A stretch of DNA of 64,000 bases from Oxalobacteraceae bacterium OTU3CINTB1 (GTDB lineage: Bacteria > Pseudomonadota > Gammaproteobacteria > Burkholderiales > Burkholderiaceae_D). Both the position numbers and the translations under genes were made by a program. The notes under the pieces are model-generated. The model was not told where the DNA came from and searched no databases. It worked only from the letters and a program-made list of their open reading frames with translations. Below, piece after piece: positions 8,241-16,961 of this stretch. The DNA is taken from assembly GCA_024123955.1 (NCBI GenBank), contig CP099652.1:6634001-6698000 (forward strand), in the 5' to 3' direction. How positions within the stretch are numbered: the stretch's first letter is position 1; every line of letters starts with the position of its first letter.

Positions 8241-9080
8241 ATGGACATTGTTCTCGCACTAAAAGCCATCATCATGGGCCTCGTGGAAGGTTTCACGGAA
8301 TTCCTGCCGATCTCCTCCACCGGCCACCTGATCCTCACCGAGCACCTTCTGGGCTTTCAGGGCATGGAAGAACAGATGAATGTTTTTGAAATCGTGATCC
8401 AGGCCGGCGCCATCTTTGCCGTCTGCTGGGAATACCGCGCCCGCATCGCAAAAGCCTTCGCCGGCGTGACCTCGGACCGCGCCCAGCAGCGCTTCGTCCT
8501 CAACATCGGCATCGCCTTCCTGCCGCTGGCCGTGCTGGGCCTGATCTTCGGCAACCTGCTCAAGACCTATTTGTTCAAGCCGGTGCCGGTGGCCATCGCG
8601 CTGATCGTCGGCGGCGTCATCATCCTGCTCGTCGAGCGCCATGCGGCCGCCAACCCGGTCAGCGTGCGCGTGCACTCGGTCGAGGACATGACGCCGCTCG
8701 ATGCCTTAAAAATGGGCATCGCCCAGGCGTTCGCGCTGATTCCAGGCACCAGCCGCTCCGGCGCGACCATTATCGGCGGCATGATGTTCGGCCTGTCGCG
8801 CCAGGTGGCCACCGAGTTTTCCTTCCTGCTCGGCATTCCGACCTTGCTGATCGCCTCGGCCTACTCGCTGTACAAGGCGCGCGCGCTGCTGTCGGTGTCG
8901 GACCTGCCGATGTTTACCCTCGGCACCGTGGCAGCCTTTATTTCGGCGTTCTTCTGCGTGCGCTGGCTGCTGCGCTATATCGCCACCCATACTTTCACGA
9001 TATTTGCGTGGTATCGCATCGCTTTTGGCCTGCTGGTGCTCATCACAGGTTACACTGGCGTGATCGTCTGGAAGGACTAA
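8241..9080 (+). CDS. uppP: Undecaprenyl-diphosphatase UppP (BacA)
   Basis: A 279-residue polytopic membrane protein of the BacA/UppP family. Both conserved catalytic regions are present: '[16 protein letters not shown]' near the N-terminus and '[20 protein letters not shown]' in the middle. It recycles undecaprenyl diphosphate to the monophosphate carrier for peptidoglycan and polysaccharide synthesis in the inner membrane, and overproduction is known to give bacitracin resistance. The length is normal for the family. recQ follows after 25 bases on the same strand. Confidence 0.95.
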   Translation: MDIVLALKAIIMGLVEGFTEFLPISSTGHLILTEHLLGFQGMEEQMNVFEIVIQAGAIFAVCWEYRARIAKAFAGVTSDRAQQRFVLNIGIAFLPLAVLGLIFGNLLKTYLFKPVPVAIALIVGGVIILLVERHAAANPVSVRVHSVEDMTPLDALKMGIAQAFALIPGTSRSGATIIGGMMFGLSRQVATEFSFLLGIPTLLIASAYSLYKARALLSVSDLPMFTLGTVAAFISAFFCVRWLLRYIATHTFTIFAWYRIAFGLLVLITGYTGVIVWKD

Positions 9081-9105
9081 CTTTTTGAGTAGTTGCAGTG
9101 GCATC

Positions 9106-10929
9106 ATGAATCACCAGGAAAATAACGAACGCGCCCTCGACCTGCTGCAAACCGTGTTCGGTTATCCGGCGTTCCGCGGCCAGCAGGCGGAAATTGTCGG
9201 CCACGTCAGCGGCGGCGGCGACGCGCTGGTCTTGATGCCCACCGGCGGCGGCAAGTCGCTGTGCTACCAAATTCCCGCCCTGGTGCGCGACGGCGTCGGC
9301 GTGGTCATCTCGCCGCTGATCGCGCTGATGCAGGACCAGGTCGACGCGCTGGCCGAGGTCGGCGTGCGCGCCGCCTTCCTGAACTCCACCCAGACCTACG
9401 AGGAAGCCCAGCGCATCGAGCGCCTGGTGCGCACCGGCGAGATCGACCTGGTCTACGTCGCCCCCGAGCGGCTGATGACGGACCGCTGCCTCAACCTGTT
9501 CCAGGCATCGAAGATCGCGCTGTTCGCCATCGACGAGGCGCATTGCGTCTCGCAATGGGGCCACGACTTCCGGCCCGAGTACATCAAGCTGTCAGTGCTG
9601 CACGAGCAATTCCCCAACGTGCCGCGCATCGCGCTCACGGCCACCGCCGACCCGCAAACCCGCGCCGAGATCGTCCACCGCCTGCAACTGGGCGACGCGA
9701 TGCAGTTCGTGTCGTCGTTCGACCGCCCCAACATCCGTTACCAGATCGTTGAAAAGGCCAACGGCCGCAAGCAACTGCTCGACTTCATCACCACCGAACA
9801 CGGCGGCGATTGCGGCATCGTCTATTGCCTGTCGCGCAAGAAGGTCGAGGAGACCGCCGAGTTCCTCAACGAAAACGGCGTGCGCGCGATGGCGTACCAC
9901 GCCGGCATGGACCACGCCAAGCGCGCGGCCAACCAGGCCAAGTTCCTGCGCGAAGAAAACATCGTCATGTGCGCCACGATCGCCTTCGGCATGGGCATCG
10001 ACAAGCCGGACGTGCGCTTCGTCTGCCACCTGGATCTGCCGAAAAGCATCGAAGGCTACTATCAGGAGACCGGCCGCGCCGGCCGCGACGGCGCCCCCGC
10101 CAACGCCTGGATGGCCTACGGCTTGCAGGACGTGGTGCTGCAACGGCGCATGATCGACGAATCGGAGGCCGACGAAACCTTCAAACGCGTGCTGGGCAAC
10201 AAGCTCGATGCGATGCTGGGACTGTGCGAAACGCTGAGCTGCCGGCGCGTGCGCCTGCTCGACTACTTCGGCGAGCGCTCCGGCCCGTGCGGCAACTGCG
10301 ACACCTGTTTGATTCCGCCGGTGTCCTTCGACGGCACGGTGCCGGTGCAAAAGCTGCTGTCGGCGGTGTACCGCGTCGACCAGCGCTTCGCCGCCGGCCA
10401 CGTGATCGAAGTGCTGCGCGGGGTCGAGACGGAACGCATCAAGACCTGGCACCACGATTCGCTGTCGGTGTTCGGCATCGGCGCCGACCGCAGCGAGCAG
10501 GAATGGCGCGCCATCCTGCGCCAGGCCATCGCGCTGGGACTGGTGACGGTCGACCACGAGTCATACAGCTCGCTCAAGCTGACCGACGCGGCGCGGCCGG
10601 TGCTCAAGGGCGGGCAAAAGGTGCAGCTGCGGCAGTACCAGAAACCGGTCAAGCAGAAAAGCGCCGGGCGCGCCTCCAAGGGTTATGTGGAGAGCGACCT
10701 GTCGACCGGCGAACAGGCCATCTTCGACAAGCTGCGCTGGTGGCGGGTCGAGACGGCGCGCGCGCACGACGTGGCGGCGTACATCATCTTCAACGACGCG
10801 ACCTTGCGCGAAATCGCCAAGGCGCGGCCGACCACCCTGTCGGACCTGCGCGGCATCTCCGGCGTCGGCGAGAAAAAACTGGCATCCTACGGCGACGAGA
10901 TCGTCGCCATGATCAGCGAAATGGAGTAA
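9106..10929 (+). CDS. recQ: ATP-dependent DNA helicase RecQ
   Basis: A 607-residue RecQ helicase. In order: Walker A 'PTGGGKSLCYQ' (about 45-55), the DEAH box in 'IDEAHCVSQWGHDFRPEY', the RecQ helicase C motifs with 'AYHAGMD' and 'TGRAGRDG', the zinc-binding cysteines 'CRRVRLLDYFGE...CGNCDTC', an RQC winged helix, and a C-terminal HRDC domain ('DLRGISGVGEKKL'). It acts in recombinational repair and restart of stalled forks (RecF pathway). I chose the ATG at 9106; a TTG seven codons earlier is open but has no better ribosome binding site. Confidence 0.95.
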   Translation: MNHQENNERALDLLQTVFGYPAFRGQQAEIVGHVSGGGDALVLMPTGGGKSLCYQIPALVRDGVGVVISPLIALMQDQVDALAEVGVRAAFLNSTQTYEEAQRIERLVRTGEIDLVYVAPERLMTDRCLNLFQASKIALFAIDEAHCVSQWGHDFRPEYIKLSVLHEQFPNVPRIALTATADPQTRAEIVHRLQLGDAMQFVSSFDRPNIRYQIVEKANGRKQLLDFITTEHGGDCGIVYCLSRKKVEETAEFLNENGVRAMAYHAGMDHAKRAANQAKFLREENIVMCATIAFGMGIDKPDVRFVCHLDLPKSIEGYYQETGRAGRDGAPANAWMAYGLQDVVLQRRMIDESEADETFKRVLGNKLDAMLGLCETLSCRRVRLLDYFGERSGPCGNCDTCLIPPVSFDGTVPVQKLLSAVYRVDQRFAAGHVIEVLRGVETERIKTWHHDSLSVFGIGADRSEQEWRAILRQAIALGLVTVDHESYSSLKLTDAARPVLKGGQKVQLRQYQKPVKQKSAGRASKGYVESDLSTGEQAIFDKLRWWRVETARAHDVAAYIIFNDATLREIAKARPTTLSDLRGISGVGEKKLASYGDEIVAMISEME

Positions 10930-10932
10930 CGC

Positions 10933-11454
10933 ATGCATCCGTCCGCCGTGTTTCATCGTTCGCTCGCGCAGTTGTGCGGGATGTTGGGCAAGATCGAGGC
11001 GGCCGAGGGTGAAGTCGGTGGCGGTCTGCTGGAGGCGCGCCTGCACGAGGACATGCTGCCGTTCGCGCAGCATGTGCGGGCGACCGCTAATTTCGCGCTG
11101 CGCGGCTGCTGCCCGCTGGCCGGGGTGCCGGTGGTCAGCTTCAACGGCGACGAAATTTCGTTCGCCGGGCTGCAGTGGCAGGTGGTCGAGACGATGCGCT
11201 TTATCGCCGACATCCCGCCGTCGCAATTCAATGGACCCGCGGACCGCATCTGCCGCGATCGCGCGGGCTTCGCCGACCTGGCGCTGCCGGCCGACGAATA
11301 TCTGAATTTGTATATCCTGCCAAATTTCTACTTCCACCTGAGCATGGTGTACGCGATCGCGCGCAGCCGTGGCGTGGCCATCGGCAAGGGCGACTTCGAC
11401 GGCTATCACGTCTACGCGCCGGGCTTTTCGTGGGAAAAACCCGCAGCCGCCTGA
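10933..11454 (+). CDS. DUF1993 family protein
   Basis: A 173-residue protein with the DUF1993 pattern: 'FHRSLAQLCGMLGKIEAAE', 'LLEARLHEDMLPFAQHV', 'LRGCCPLAGVPV' and the C-terminal 'LPNFYFHLSMVYAIARSRGV'. The fold resembles DinB-like four-helix bundles and the function is unknown. It starts three bases after the recQ stop, so it is probably co-transcribed. There is no signal peptide. Confidence 0.75.
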   Translation: MHPSAVFHRSLAQLCGMLGKIEAAEGEVGGGLLEARLHEDMLPFAQHVRATANFALRGCCPLAGVPVVSFNGDEISFAGLQWQVVETMRFIADIPPSQFNGPADRICRDRAGFADLALPADEYLNLYILPNFYFHLSMVYAIARSRGVAIGKGDFDGYHVYAPGFSWEKPAAA

Positions 11455-11517
11455 CCGTTCATGTGCCATCGACGGCGGCGCCGCCACTGCGGCAGTTTTG
11501 CCTGAACTTCCCTCGCG

Positions 11518-11817
11518 ATGGGCATGCCGTTCGCGCTCGATCCGTCACCGCGTTACCTTGGCGCGCTGCTGTACCTCGCCATTCCCGGCTCGGTGATCGG
11601 GTTCACCGCGTATTTGCTGCTGGTCGGCCGCGTAGGACCGGACCGCGCGGCCTATTCCACGGTATTATTCCCCATCGTGGCTTTGACCATATCGACCATT
11701 TACGAAGGCTACCACTGGACGCCGCTGGCCTTGAGCGGGCTGGCGCTGGTGTTGGCGGGGAACCTGTTGGCGTTTCTGCCGCTGGCGCCGCGCACCAAAC
11801 TGATGGAGGCCGCATAA
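11518..11817 (+). pseudogene. C-terminal remnant of an EamA/DMT-type transporter
   Basis: A 99-residue ORF that matches only the last third of a drug/metabolite-transporter (EamA) protein. Three hydrophobic segments can be seen: 'LGALLYLAIPGSVIGFTAYL', 'AAYSTVLFPIVALTISTIYE' and 'PLALSGLALVLAGNLLAFL'. Full-length members have about ten segments and about 290 residues. An in-frame stop lies five codons before the ATG, and I can find no upstream part of the gene in the 60 bases between it and DUF1993. It is best read as a decayed gene, although translation of the fragment cannot be excluded. Confidence 0.65.
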
Positions 11818-11829
11818 CCCGGGGGATGC

Positions 11830-13638
11830 ATGACCAGCAGGGCTTATTTCGCAGGACTGACAATACTGGCGGCTGTTTCCGCGCAAAACTCGGCATACGC
11901 CGCCGAACCACCCGCCGATACCGTCTATCGCAACGGCTATGTTTACACAGTCGACGCCAAGGACAGCGTGCAAGAGGCGCTGGCCGTGCGCGCCGGCCGC
12001 ATCGTCTACGTCGGCGACAACGCCGGCGTCCAGCCGCTGACCGGAAAGGCTACCAAAGTCGTCGATCTGAAAGGCCGCATGCTGATGCCAGGCCTGGTCG
12101 ACGGCCATATGCATCCGCAATCGGGCGGCAGCCGCCTGCTCAATTGCAGCCTCGATTATCAGGCGCTGACCGTCGCCCAGTTCCAGTCGCGCATCCAGGC
12201 CTGCATCGACAACGACAAACGCAGCGCCAAACCCTCGGGGCCAGACCGCTGGCTGGTGGTGGTCAACTGGTTCCAGCAAGGGATGCTGCCCGATGGCGTG
12301 GAAACCACCGCCGCCACCCTGGACGCGCTGAAGACCGACCGCCCCGTGCTCGTTCGCTCGTCCTTCGGCCACTCCGTGCAGTTGAATTCCAAGGCGATCA
12401 AACTGGCCGGGATCACGCGCGACACCAAGGATCCGGCCGGCGGAAAAATCACCCGCGACGCTGGCGGCAACGCCACCGGCCTGCTGGAGGATGCCGCCCA
12501 GGACATGGCGATGAACCTGCTGCCGCCGCTGACCGTGGCCGAGAACCTGGCCGCGTCCACCGCCGCGCTGGCGGCGATGCGCCAGCAAGGCATCACCTCC
12601 TTCCTCGACGCCTACACCGATCCGGAGACGATGACCGCCTTCACCGACCTGCACAAACAGGGCAAGCTGACCGCGCGCGCGCACTTCGCGGTGCTGGTCG
12701 ATCTGGACAAGGGCGCCACGCCGCAAAGCGCCGTCGCCGAGCTGCTCAAGCAGCAAAAACAATTCGACCAGGGCCCGGCCACGGTGGCGCCGTCGATGCA
12801 GGTGCGCCACGCCAAACTGTTCATGGACGGCGTGATCTCCGCGCCCGCCTTCACCGGCGCCATGCTGGAGCCTTACCTGGTCAACAAGGGCACGGCCGAC
12901 CGGCCGGACTGGCAGCCCGGCGCCAGCAACGGCCCGCCAAGCTACTTCACCCAGGACGCGTTGCGGACCACGCTGACGGAACTGGCCAACGCGAAGATCG
13001 ATCCGCACATCCACGTCGACGGCGACCGCGCCGTGCGCGAAACGCTGGACGCGATCGAATACCTGCGCTCCACGCCGGCCGGCAAGGACGTGCGTCCCGC
13101 GTTGGCGCACGACGAAATCGTCGACCCGGCGGACTATCCGCGCTTCGCCAAGCTCGATGTGACGCCGGTGCTGTCGTTCCAGTGGGCCAAACCGGCGCCG
13201 GACACCGTCGGCGCGCTGAAGGACTATATGGGGCCGGCGCGCTACGCCACCGTGCAACCGCAGGCGCTGCTGCTCGACGCCGGCGCCCGCATCGCCTATG
13301 GCAGCGACTGGCCGGTCGATCCGCTGGACGAATGGTTCGCGCTCAAGGTGGGCGTGACCCGTACCGCCGCCCCGGACGCCGGCAAGGAATACGCCGGCCG
13401 GCTGGGCAAGCAACCCGGCATGCCGCGCGCCGCCGTGCTGCGCGCCATCACCATGAACGCGGCGTACACGCTGCGCCAGGAGGCGCTGACCGGTTCCCTG
13501 GAAGTGGGCAAGCTGGCCGACATGATTGTCCTCGACCGGAATTTCTTCACCATCCCGGCACAGGACATCGCCAACATCAAGGTGCTGCAGACCGTCGTGG
13601 GCGGCAAAATTGTGTATCAGGCCAAGGGCATGCGTTAA
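11830..13638 (+). CDS. Exported YtcJ-like amidohydrolase (amidohydrolase family 3)
   Basis: A 602-residue metal-dependent amidohydrolase with a signal peptide (about 1-25, ending AYA). Metal-binding and catalytic motifs are present in the expected order: 'PGLVDGHMHP' near residue 95, the histidine of 'PHIHVDGDRAVRETL', 'LAHDEIVDPADYPRFA' and the aspartate in 'AYGSDWPVDPLDEWFAL'. The C-terminal 'GSLEVGKLADMIVLDRNFF' is the standard closing beta-sandwich of the superfamily. Many relatives are annotated as YtcJ-like with unknown substrate. It begins 12 bases after the transporter remnant. Confidence 0.85.
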   Translation: MTSRAYFAGLTILAAVSAQNSAYAAEPPADTVYRNGYVYTVDAKDSVQEALAVRAGRIVYVGDNAGVQPLTGKATKVVDLKGRMLMPGLVDGHMHPQSGGSRLLNCSLDYQALTVAQFQSRIQACIDNDKRSAKPSGPDRWLVVVNWFQQGMLPDGVETTAATLDALKTDRPVLVRSSFGHSVQLNSKAIKLAGITRDTKDPAGGKITRDAGGNATGLLEDAAQDMAMNLLPPLTVAENLAASTAALAAMRQQGITSFLDAYTDPETMTAFTDLHKQGKLTARAHFAVLVDLDKGATPQSAVAELLKQQKQFDQGPATVAPSMQVRHAKLFMDGVISAPAFTGAMLEPYLVNKGTADRPDWQPGASNGPPSYFTQDALRTTLTELANAKIDPHIHVDGDRAVRETLDAIEYLRSTPAGKDVRPALAHDEIVDPADYPRFAKLDVTPVLSFQWAKPAPDTVGALKDYMGPARYATVQPQALLLDAGARIAYGSDWPVDPLDEWFALKVGVTRTAAPDAGKEYAGRLGKQPGMPRAAVLRAITMNAAYTLRQEALTGSLEVGKLADMIVLDRNFFTIPAQDIANIKVLQTVVGGKIVYQAKGMR

Positions 13639-13677
13639 GATGTCGGCCTCACACGCCAGCACTTGAACAGACCCGCC

Positions 13678-14187
13678 ATGCAATTCGCCATCTCCCTGTT
13701 GATCATCGTCGCCACCGCGCTGGTGGTCTACGCGATCATCAAGACCAATCCCGCCAAGCCGATGGTGCTGCCACCGCGCCCGGCGACGCCGTACGAGCCG
13801 GCACTGCCGAACGCGCCGGCGGCGCTGCACTGGTCCGACGACGGCCGCTTCCTGGTGGAAGTGGTCAACGAATCGCGCTACCAGAACACGCTGAAGGAAT
13901 TGGCCGGCGACCATGGCGACCAGCCGGCCAGGGTGCCGTATCTGGCCACCCTGGTGCCCGACGACGCCAATCCGTATGAAAGCGCCGCCGTCGCCGTCTT
14001 CCTCGACGGCCGCATGGCCGGTTACCTGTCGCAGAAAGCCTCGCTGGCCTTCCGCGCCAACCTGAAACGCGAGGAAGTCGCCGACCGGATCACCACCTGC
14101 GACGCGCAGGTGCGCGGTGGCGGCGTGTGGAAGAACGGCCGCCTCTCGTATGTGGTGGTGCTGGATATGGAGACGCTGGAGGCGTGA
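13678..14187 (+). CDS. Membrane-anchored HIRAN-like domain protein
   Basis: A 169-residue protein with one N-terminal membrane segment (about residues 3-20) and a proline-rich linker. A soluble domain (about 45-165) contains 'VVNESRYQNTLKEL', 'ATLVPDDANPYESAAVAVFL' and 'GRMAGYLSQKASLAFR', the layout of HIRAN-like domains (a DxxNPYDxNAV-type strand and G-x-x-G-Y-L). HIRAN modules usually bind DNA ends; a membrane-anchored version is unusual, so the similarity may be structural only. I chose the ATG at 13678 over an in-frame TTG at 13663. Its stop overlaps the next start (TGATG), so the two are coupled. Confidence 0.5.
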   Translation: MQFAISLLIIVATALVVYAIIKTNPAKPMVLPPRPATPYEPALPNAPAALHWSDDGRFLVEVVNESRYQNTLKELAGDHGDQPARVPYLATLVPDDANPYESAAVAVFLDGRMAGYLSQKASLAFRANLKREEVADRITTCDAQVRGGGVWKNGRLSYVVVLDMETLEA

Positions 14188-14597
14188 TGAAATCACTGGC
14201 CGCACTGGTGTCGATTGCATTGGCGATGGCGGGCGGCGCGGCCGCCGGCCAGACCTTGATCGTGCACTACAGCGAACGCGCGGGGGTGCACTACACCACG
14301 CCGCAAGGCCAGCTGGCCGGGGACGCGGCCAAGCCGGTGACCGAGGCGCTGGCCGCCGCAGGCATCGCCTACGAAATCCGCCAGACGCCGGCCAAGCAGC
14401 AGCTGGTGCTGCTAAAGGACAACCGCGAACCGGCCTGCATGCTGAGCTGGGTGGAGCTGCCCGGCCGCGACGACAAGGGCAAATTCTCGGACGTGATCTA
14501 TCGGGATACGTCCGAGCGGCGGCTGTGGTGCAGCAAGATGGTGCCGGACGATGTGATCGAACGCTTCAACGCGGCGCTGGCCCGGCAGCCCAAATAA
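14187..14597 (+). CDS. Short exported protein, shortened SBP family 3-like
   Basis: A 136-residue exported protein with a signal peptide (about 1-21, ending AAG). The N-terminal half resembles the first lobe of family 3 solute-binding proteins ('VTEALAAAGIAYEIRQTPAKQQL', a cysteine in 'REPACMLSW', and the C-terminal 'VIERFNAAL'). Members are usually about 240 residues, so the second lobe is largely missing. It is translationally coupled to the membrane-anchored protein before it and ends exactly where the convergent trmB ends. Function unknown. Confidence 0.5.
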   Translation: MKSLAALVSIALAMAGGAAAGQTLIVHYSERAGVHYTTPQGQLAGDAAKPVTEALAAAGIAYEIRQTPAKQQLVLLKDNREPACMLSWVELPGRDDKGKFSDVIYRDTSERRLWCSKMVPDDVIERFNAALARQPK

Positions 14598-15317
14598 CTA
14601 CTTCCTCGTGAAGACCAGATCCCACACGCCATGGCCCAGTTTCAGGCCGCGGTTTTCAAACTTGGTCAGCGGACGGTAGGCCGGCTGCGGCGCGTAGCCG
14701 TCGGCGGTGTTTCGCAGGCCTTCTTCGGCGCCCAGCACTTCCAGCATCTGCACCGCATAGTCTTCCCAGTCGGTCGCGCAATGCAGGTAGCCGCCCACGG
14801 CCAGCTTTTGCACCAGCAGCTTGACGAACGGCGCCTGGATCAGGCGGCGCTTGTTGTGACGCGCCTTGTGCCACGGATCCGGGAAGAAGATATGCACGCC
14901 GTGCAGCGAGCCGTCCGGGATCATCTGGTTCAGCACCTCGACCGCGTCGTGCTGGATCGCCTTCAGATTGGTCAAGCCCTGTTCGTCGATCAGCTTGAGC
15001 AGGCTGCCCACGCCGGGCGTGTGCACCTCAACGCCGATGAAGTCCTTCTCCGGCATCGCGGCGGCGATGTGCGCGGTCGTGCCGCCCATGCCGAAGCCGA
15101 TTTCCAGCACCACCGGCGCCTTGCGGCCGAACGCCTGTTCGTAGTCGAGCGGCGCCTTGGTGTAGCCGATCATGAACTTCGGCCCCTGCTCTTCCAGCGC
15201 GCGCGCCTGCGCGGTCGACAGGCGGCCGGCGCGGGTGACGAAGCTGCGGATGCGGTGTTCGGTCGGGTCGTAGAGCATCGGCCGCGCCGGGCCGTCTTTA
15301 GGGGTTTCGGAAGACAT
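14598..15317 (-). CDS. trmB: tRNA (guanine-N7-)-methyltransferase TrmB
   Basis: A 239-residue Rossmann-fold methyltransferase that makes m7G46 in tRNA. The SAM site is '[16 protein letters not shown]', followed by '[15 protein letters not shown]', the TrmB signature '[19 protein letters not shown]', and the C-terminal '[17 protein letters not shown]'. The N-terminal '[16 protein letters not shown]' is also typical. I chose the ATG at 15317 from family length; the frame is open a further 55 codons upstream, into the GH1 regulatory region, without family similarity. Confidence 0.94.
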   Translation of the reverse strand: MSSETPKDGPARPMLYDPTEHRIRSFVTRAGRLSTAQARALEEQGPKFMIGYTKAPLDYEQAFGRKAPVVLEIGFGMGGTTAHIAAAMPEKDFIGVEVHTPGVGSLLKLIDEQGLTNLKAIQHDAVEVLNQMIPDGSLHGVHIFFPDPWHKARHNKRRLIQAPFVKLLVQKLAVGGYLHCATDWEDYAVQMLEVLGAEEGLRNTADGYAPQPAYRPLTKFENRGLKLGHGVWDLVFTRK

Positions 15318-15405
15318 GATGGAAGCTGGTGGATAAGCTGATAAATAATGAGGCAGCATTATATCAGTGTCGAAACTCTGAACTGAGAGCTGCATCAGCA
15401 AATGA

Positions 15406-15434
15406 TTGACACTCACAGGGACTTGAGGTCTAAT
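15406..15434 (+). promoter_or_regulatory. Promoter of the GH1 beta-glucosidase gene
   Basis: A near-consensus sigma-70 promoter: TTGACA (15406-15411), a 17-base spacer, TCTAAT (15429-15434). Expected transcription start is near 15441, just upstream of the palindromic operator at 15449. Confidence 0.65.
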
Positions 15435-15448
15435 CGTCAAAAGAGGCG

Positions 15449-15462
15449 TGAAATCGTTTTCA
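15449..15462. promoter_or_regulatory. LacI-family-type operator at the GH1 promoter
   Basis: The 14-mer TGAAATCGTTTTCA matches the LacI/GalR-type palindrome with central CG (TGAAAnCGnTTTCA). It lies about 8-21 bases downstream of the predicted transcription start, a position suited to repression. The same site occurs at the TonB receptor promoter and, degenerate, at the MFS promoter near 30989. Confidence 0.7.
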
Positions 15463-15513
15463 AACGTCGAAATGCCCTCCACGCTCCGTATTTAACCTGC
15501 TAGAACGACAAAA

Positions 15514-16854
15514 ATGACCGATTTCACGCAATTCCCACCCTCGTTTACCTGGGGCATCGCCACCAGCGCTTTCCAGATTGAAGGCGGCGCCACCGCCGAC
15601 GGCAAAGGCCCGTCGATGTGGGACACCTTCAGCCACACCCCCGGCAAGATCATCGACGGCACCAACGGCGACGTCGCCTGCGACCACTACAACCGCTATC
15701 CGGAAGACGTGGCCATCATGTCCAGCCTGGGCGTGGACGCCTACCGCTTCTCGATGGCCTGGTCGCGGGTGCAGCCGACCGGCAAGGGCGCTTGGAACGA
15801 GCCCGGCTTCGCCTTCTACGACCGTCTGCTGACCGAACTGGAAAGCAAGGGCATCGACGCCCACCTGACGTTGTACCACTGGGATTTGCCGCAAGGCCTG
15901 GAAGATGAAGGCGGCTGGCTCAATCGCGACACCGCCTACCGCTTTGCCGACTACGCGGCCGAAGTGGCGCGCCGTTTCGGCAACCGCCTGAAAACGATTG
16001 CGACGCACAACGAGCCATGGTGCACGGCCAACCTGGGCTACGGCAACTCGCAGTTCGCGCCCGGCGTGACAGACCTGAAAAAATCGGTGCAGGTCTCGCA
16101 CCACCTGCTGCTGTCGCACGGACTGGCGATGCAGGCGATGCGCGCGGTCGGCAGCTCGGCCAAGCTGGGCATCGTGCTCAATCAGTGGACCGCCGACCCG
16201 GCCACCGACAGCGCGGCCGACATCGCGATGGCGGAATTCGAATACGCCCGTTCGGTGCAGTGGTTCATGGACCCCATCTTCAAGGGAAAATACCCGCAGC
16301 TGGCGCTCGACACCTACGGCGAGAACGGCCCGGATATCCATGCCAACGACTTCAAGGACATCCAGCACCGCATCGACTTCCTGGGCGTGAACTACTACTT
16401 CCGTTCCTACTGCAGCGCCGAAGTGCCGCCGCGCCAGCCGGAAGCGAAACTGGGCAAGACCGACATGGGCTGGGAAATCTACCCGGATGGCCTGACCGAA
16501 CTGCTGCTCAAGCTCCACGACGAATACGAGCTGCCGCCGATCTACATCACCGAAAACGGCATGGCCAACCCGGACACCGTCGTCGACGGCGAAGTGCCGG
16601 ACGAGGCGCGCATCGATTTCGTGCTGCGCCACCTGAAGGCGCTCAACGACGCCCGCCTGCAAGGCGTGAACGTGCAAGGCTACTTCCTTTGGAGTTTGCT
16701 GGATAACTTCGAATGGAACTCGGGCTACGCCAAGCGTTTCGGCATCGTCCATGTCGACTACGCGACGCAGAAGCGCACCTTGAAGCACAGCGCCCTGTGG
16801 TACCGCGACTACCTGGTGCAGCAGCGCGCACCGCAAGCCGCGCACGCGGCGTAA
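15514..16854 (+). CDS. GH1 beta-glucosidase
   Basis: A 446-residue family 1 glycoside hydrolase of full length with no signal peptide, so it acts in the cytoplasm on imported beta-glucosides. The N-terminal signature 'FTWGIATSAFQIEGG' is present, the acid/base glutamate is E167 in 'THNEPWC', and the nucleophile is E347 in 'YITENGM'. 'YHWDLPQGLE' and the C-terminal 'WSLLDNFEWNSGYAKRFG' complete the active site. It is preceded by a strong promoter and a LacI-type operator and followed by a sugar-type transporter gene, so the pair forms a beta-glucoside uptake and cleavage unit. Exact glycoside preference is unknown. Confidence 0.93.
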   Translation: MTDFTQFPPSFTWGIATSAFQIEGGATADGKGPSMWDTFSHTPGKIIDGTNGDVACDHYNRYPEDVAIMSSLGVDAYRFSMAWSRVQPTGKGAWNEPGFAFYDRLLTELESKGIDAHLTLYHWDLPQGLEDEGGWLNRDTAYRFADYAAEVARRFGNRLKTIATHNEPWCTANLGYGNSQFAPGVTDLKKSVQVSHHLLLSHGLAMQAMRAVGSSAKLGIVLNQWTADPATDSAADIAMAEFEYARSVQWFMDPIFKGKYPQLALDTYGENGPDIHANDFKDIQHRIDFLGVNYYFRSYCSAEVPPRQPEAKLGKTDMGWEIYPDGLTELLLKLHDEYELPPIYITENGMANPDTVVDGEVPDEARIDFVLRHLKALNDARLQGVNVQGYFLWSLLDNFEWNSGYAKRFGIVHVDYATQKRTLKHSALWYRDYLVQQRAPQAAHAA

Positions 16855-16874
16855 ACCCACACCGAAGCCCCACC

Positions 16875-16900
16875 CCGCGCCGGCCCATGTGCCGGCGCGG
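16875..16900. repeat. Strong GC hairpin between the GH1 and MFS genes
   Basis: A perfect 10-bp stem, CCGCGCCGGC (16875-16884) and GCCGGCGCGG (16891-16900), with loop CCATGT. It lies 21 bases after the GH1 stop and has no T-run. It could protect the upstream message or reduce read-through into the transporter gene rather than act as a complete terminator. Confidence 0.6.
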
Positions 16901-16961
16901 CAGCATCCATTGGCCGCAGAGCCAAGTGCTACACTCCACAGAGAACAACGAGGACGACACC

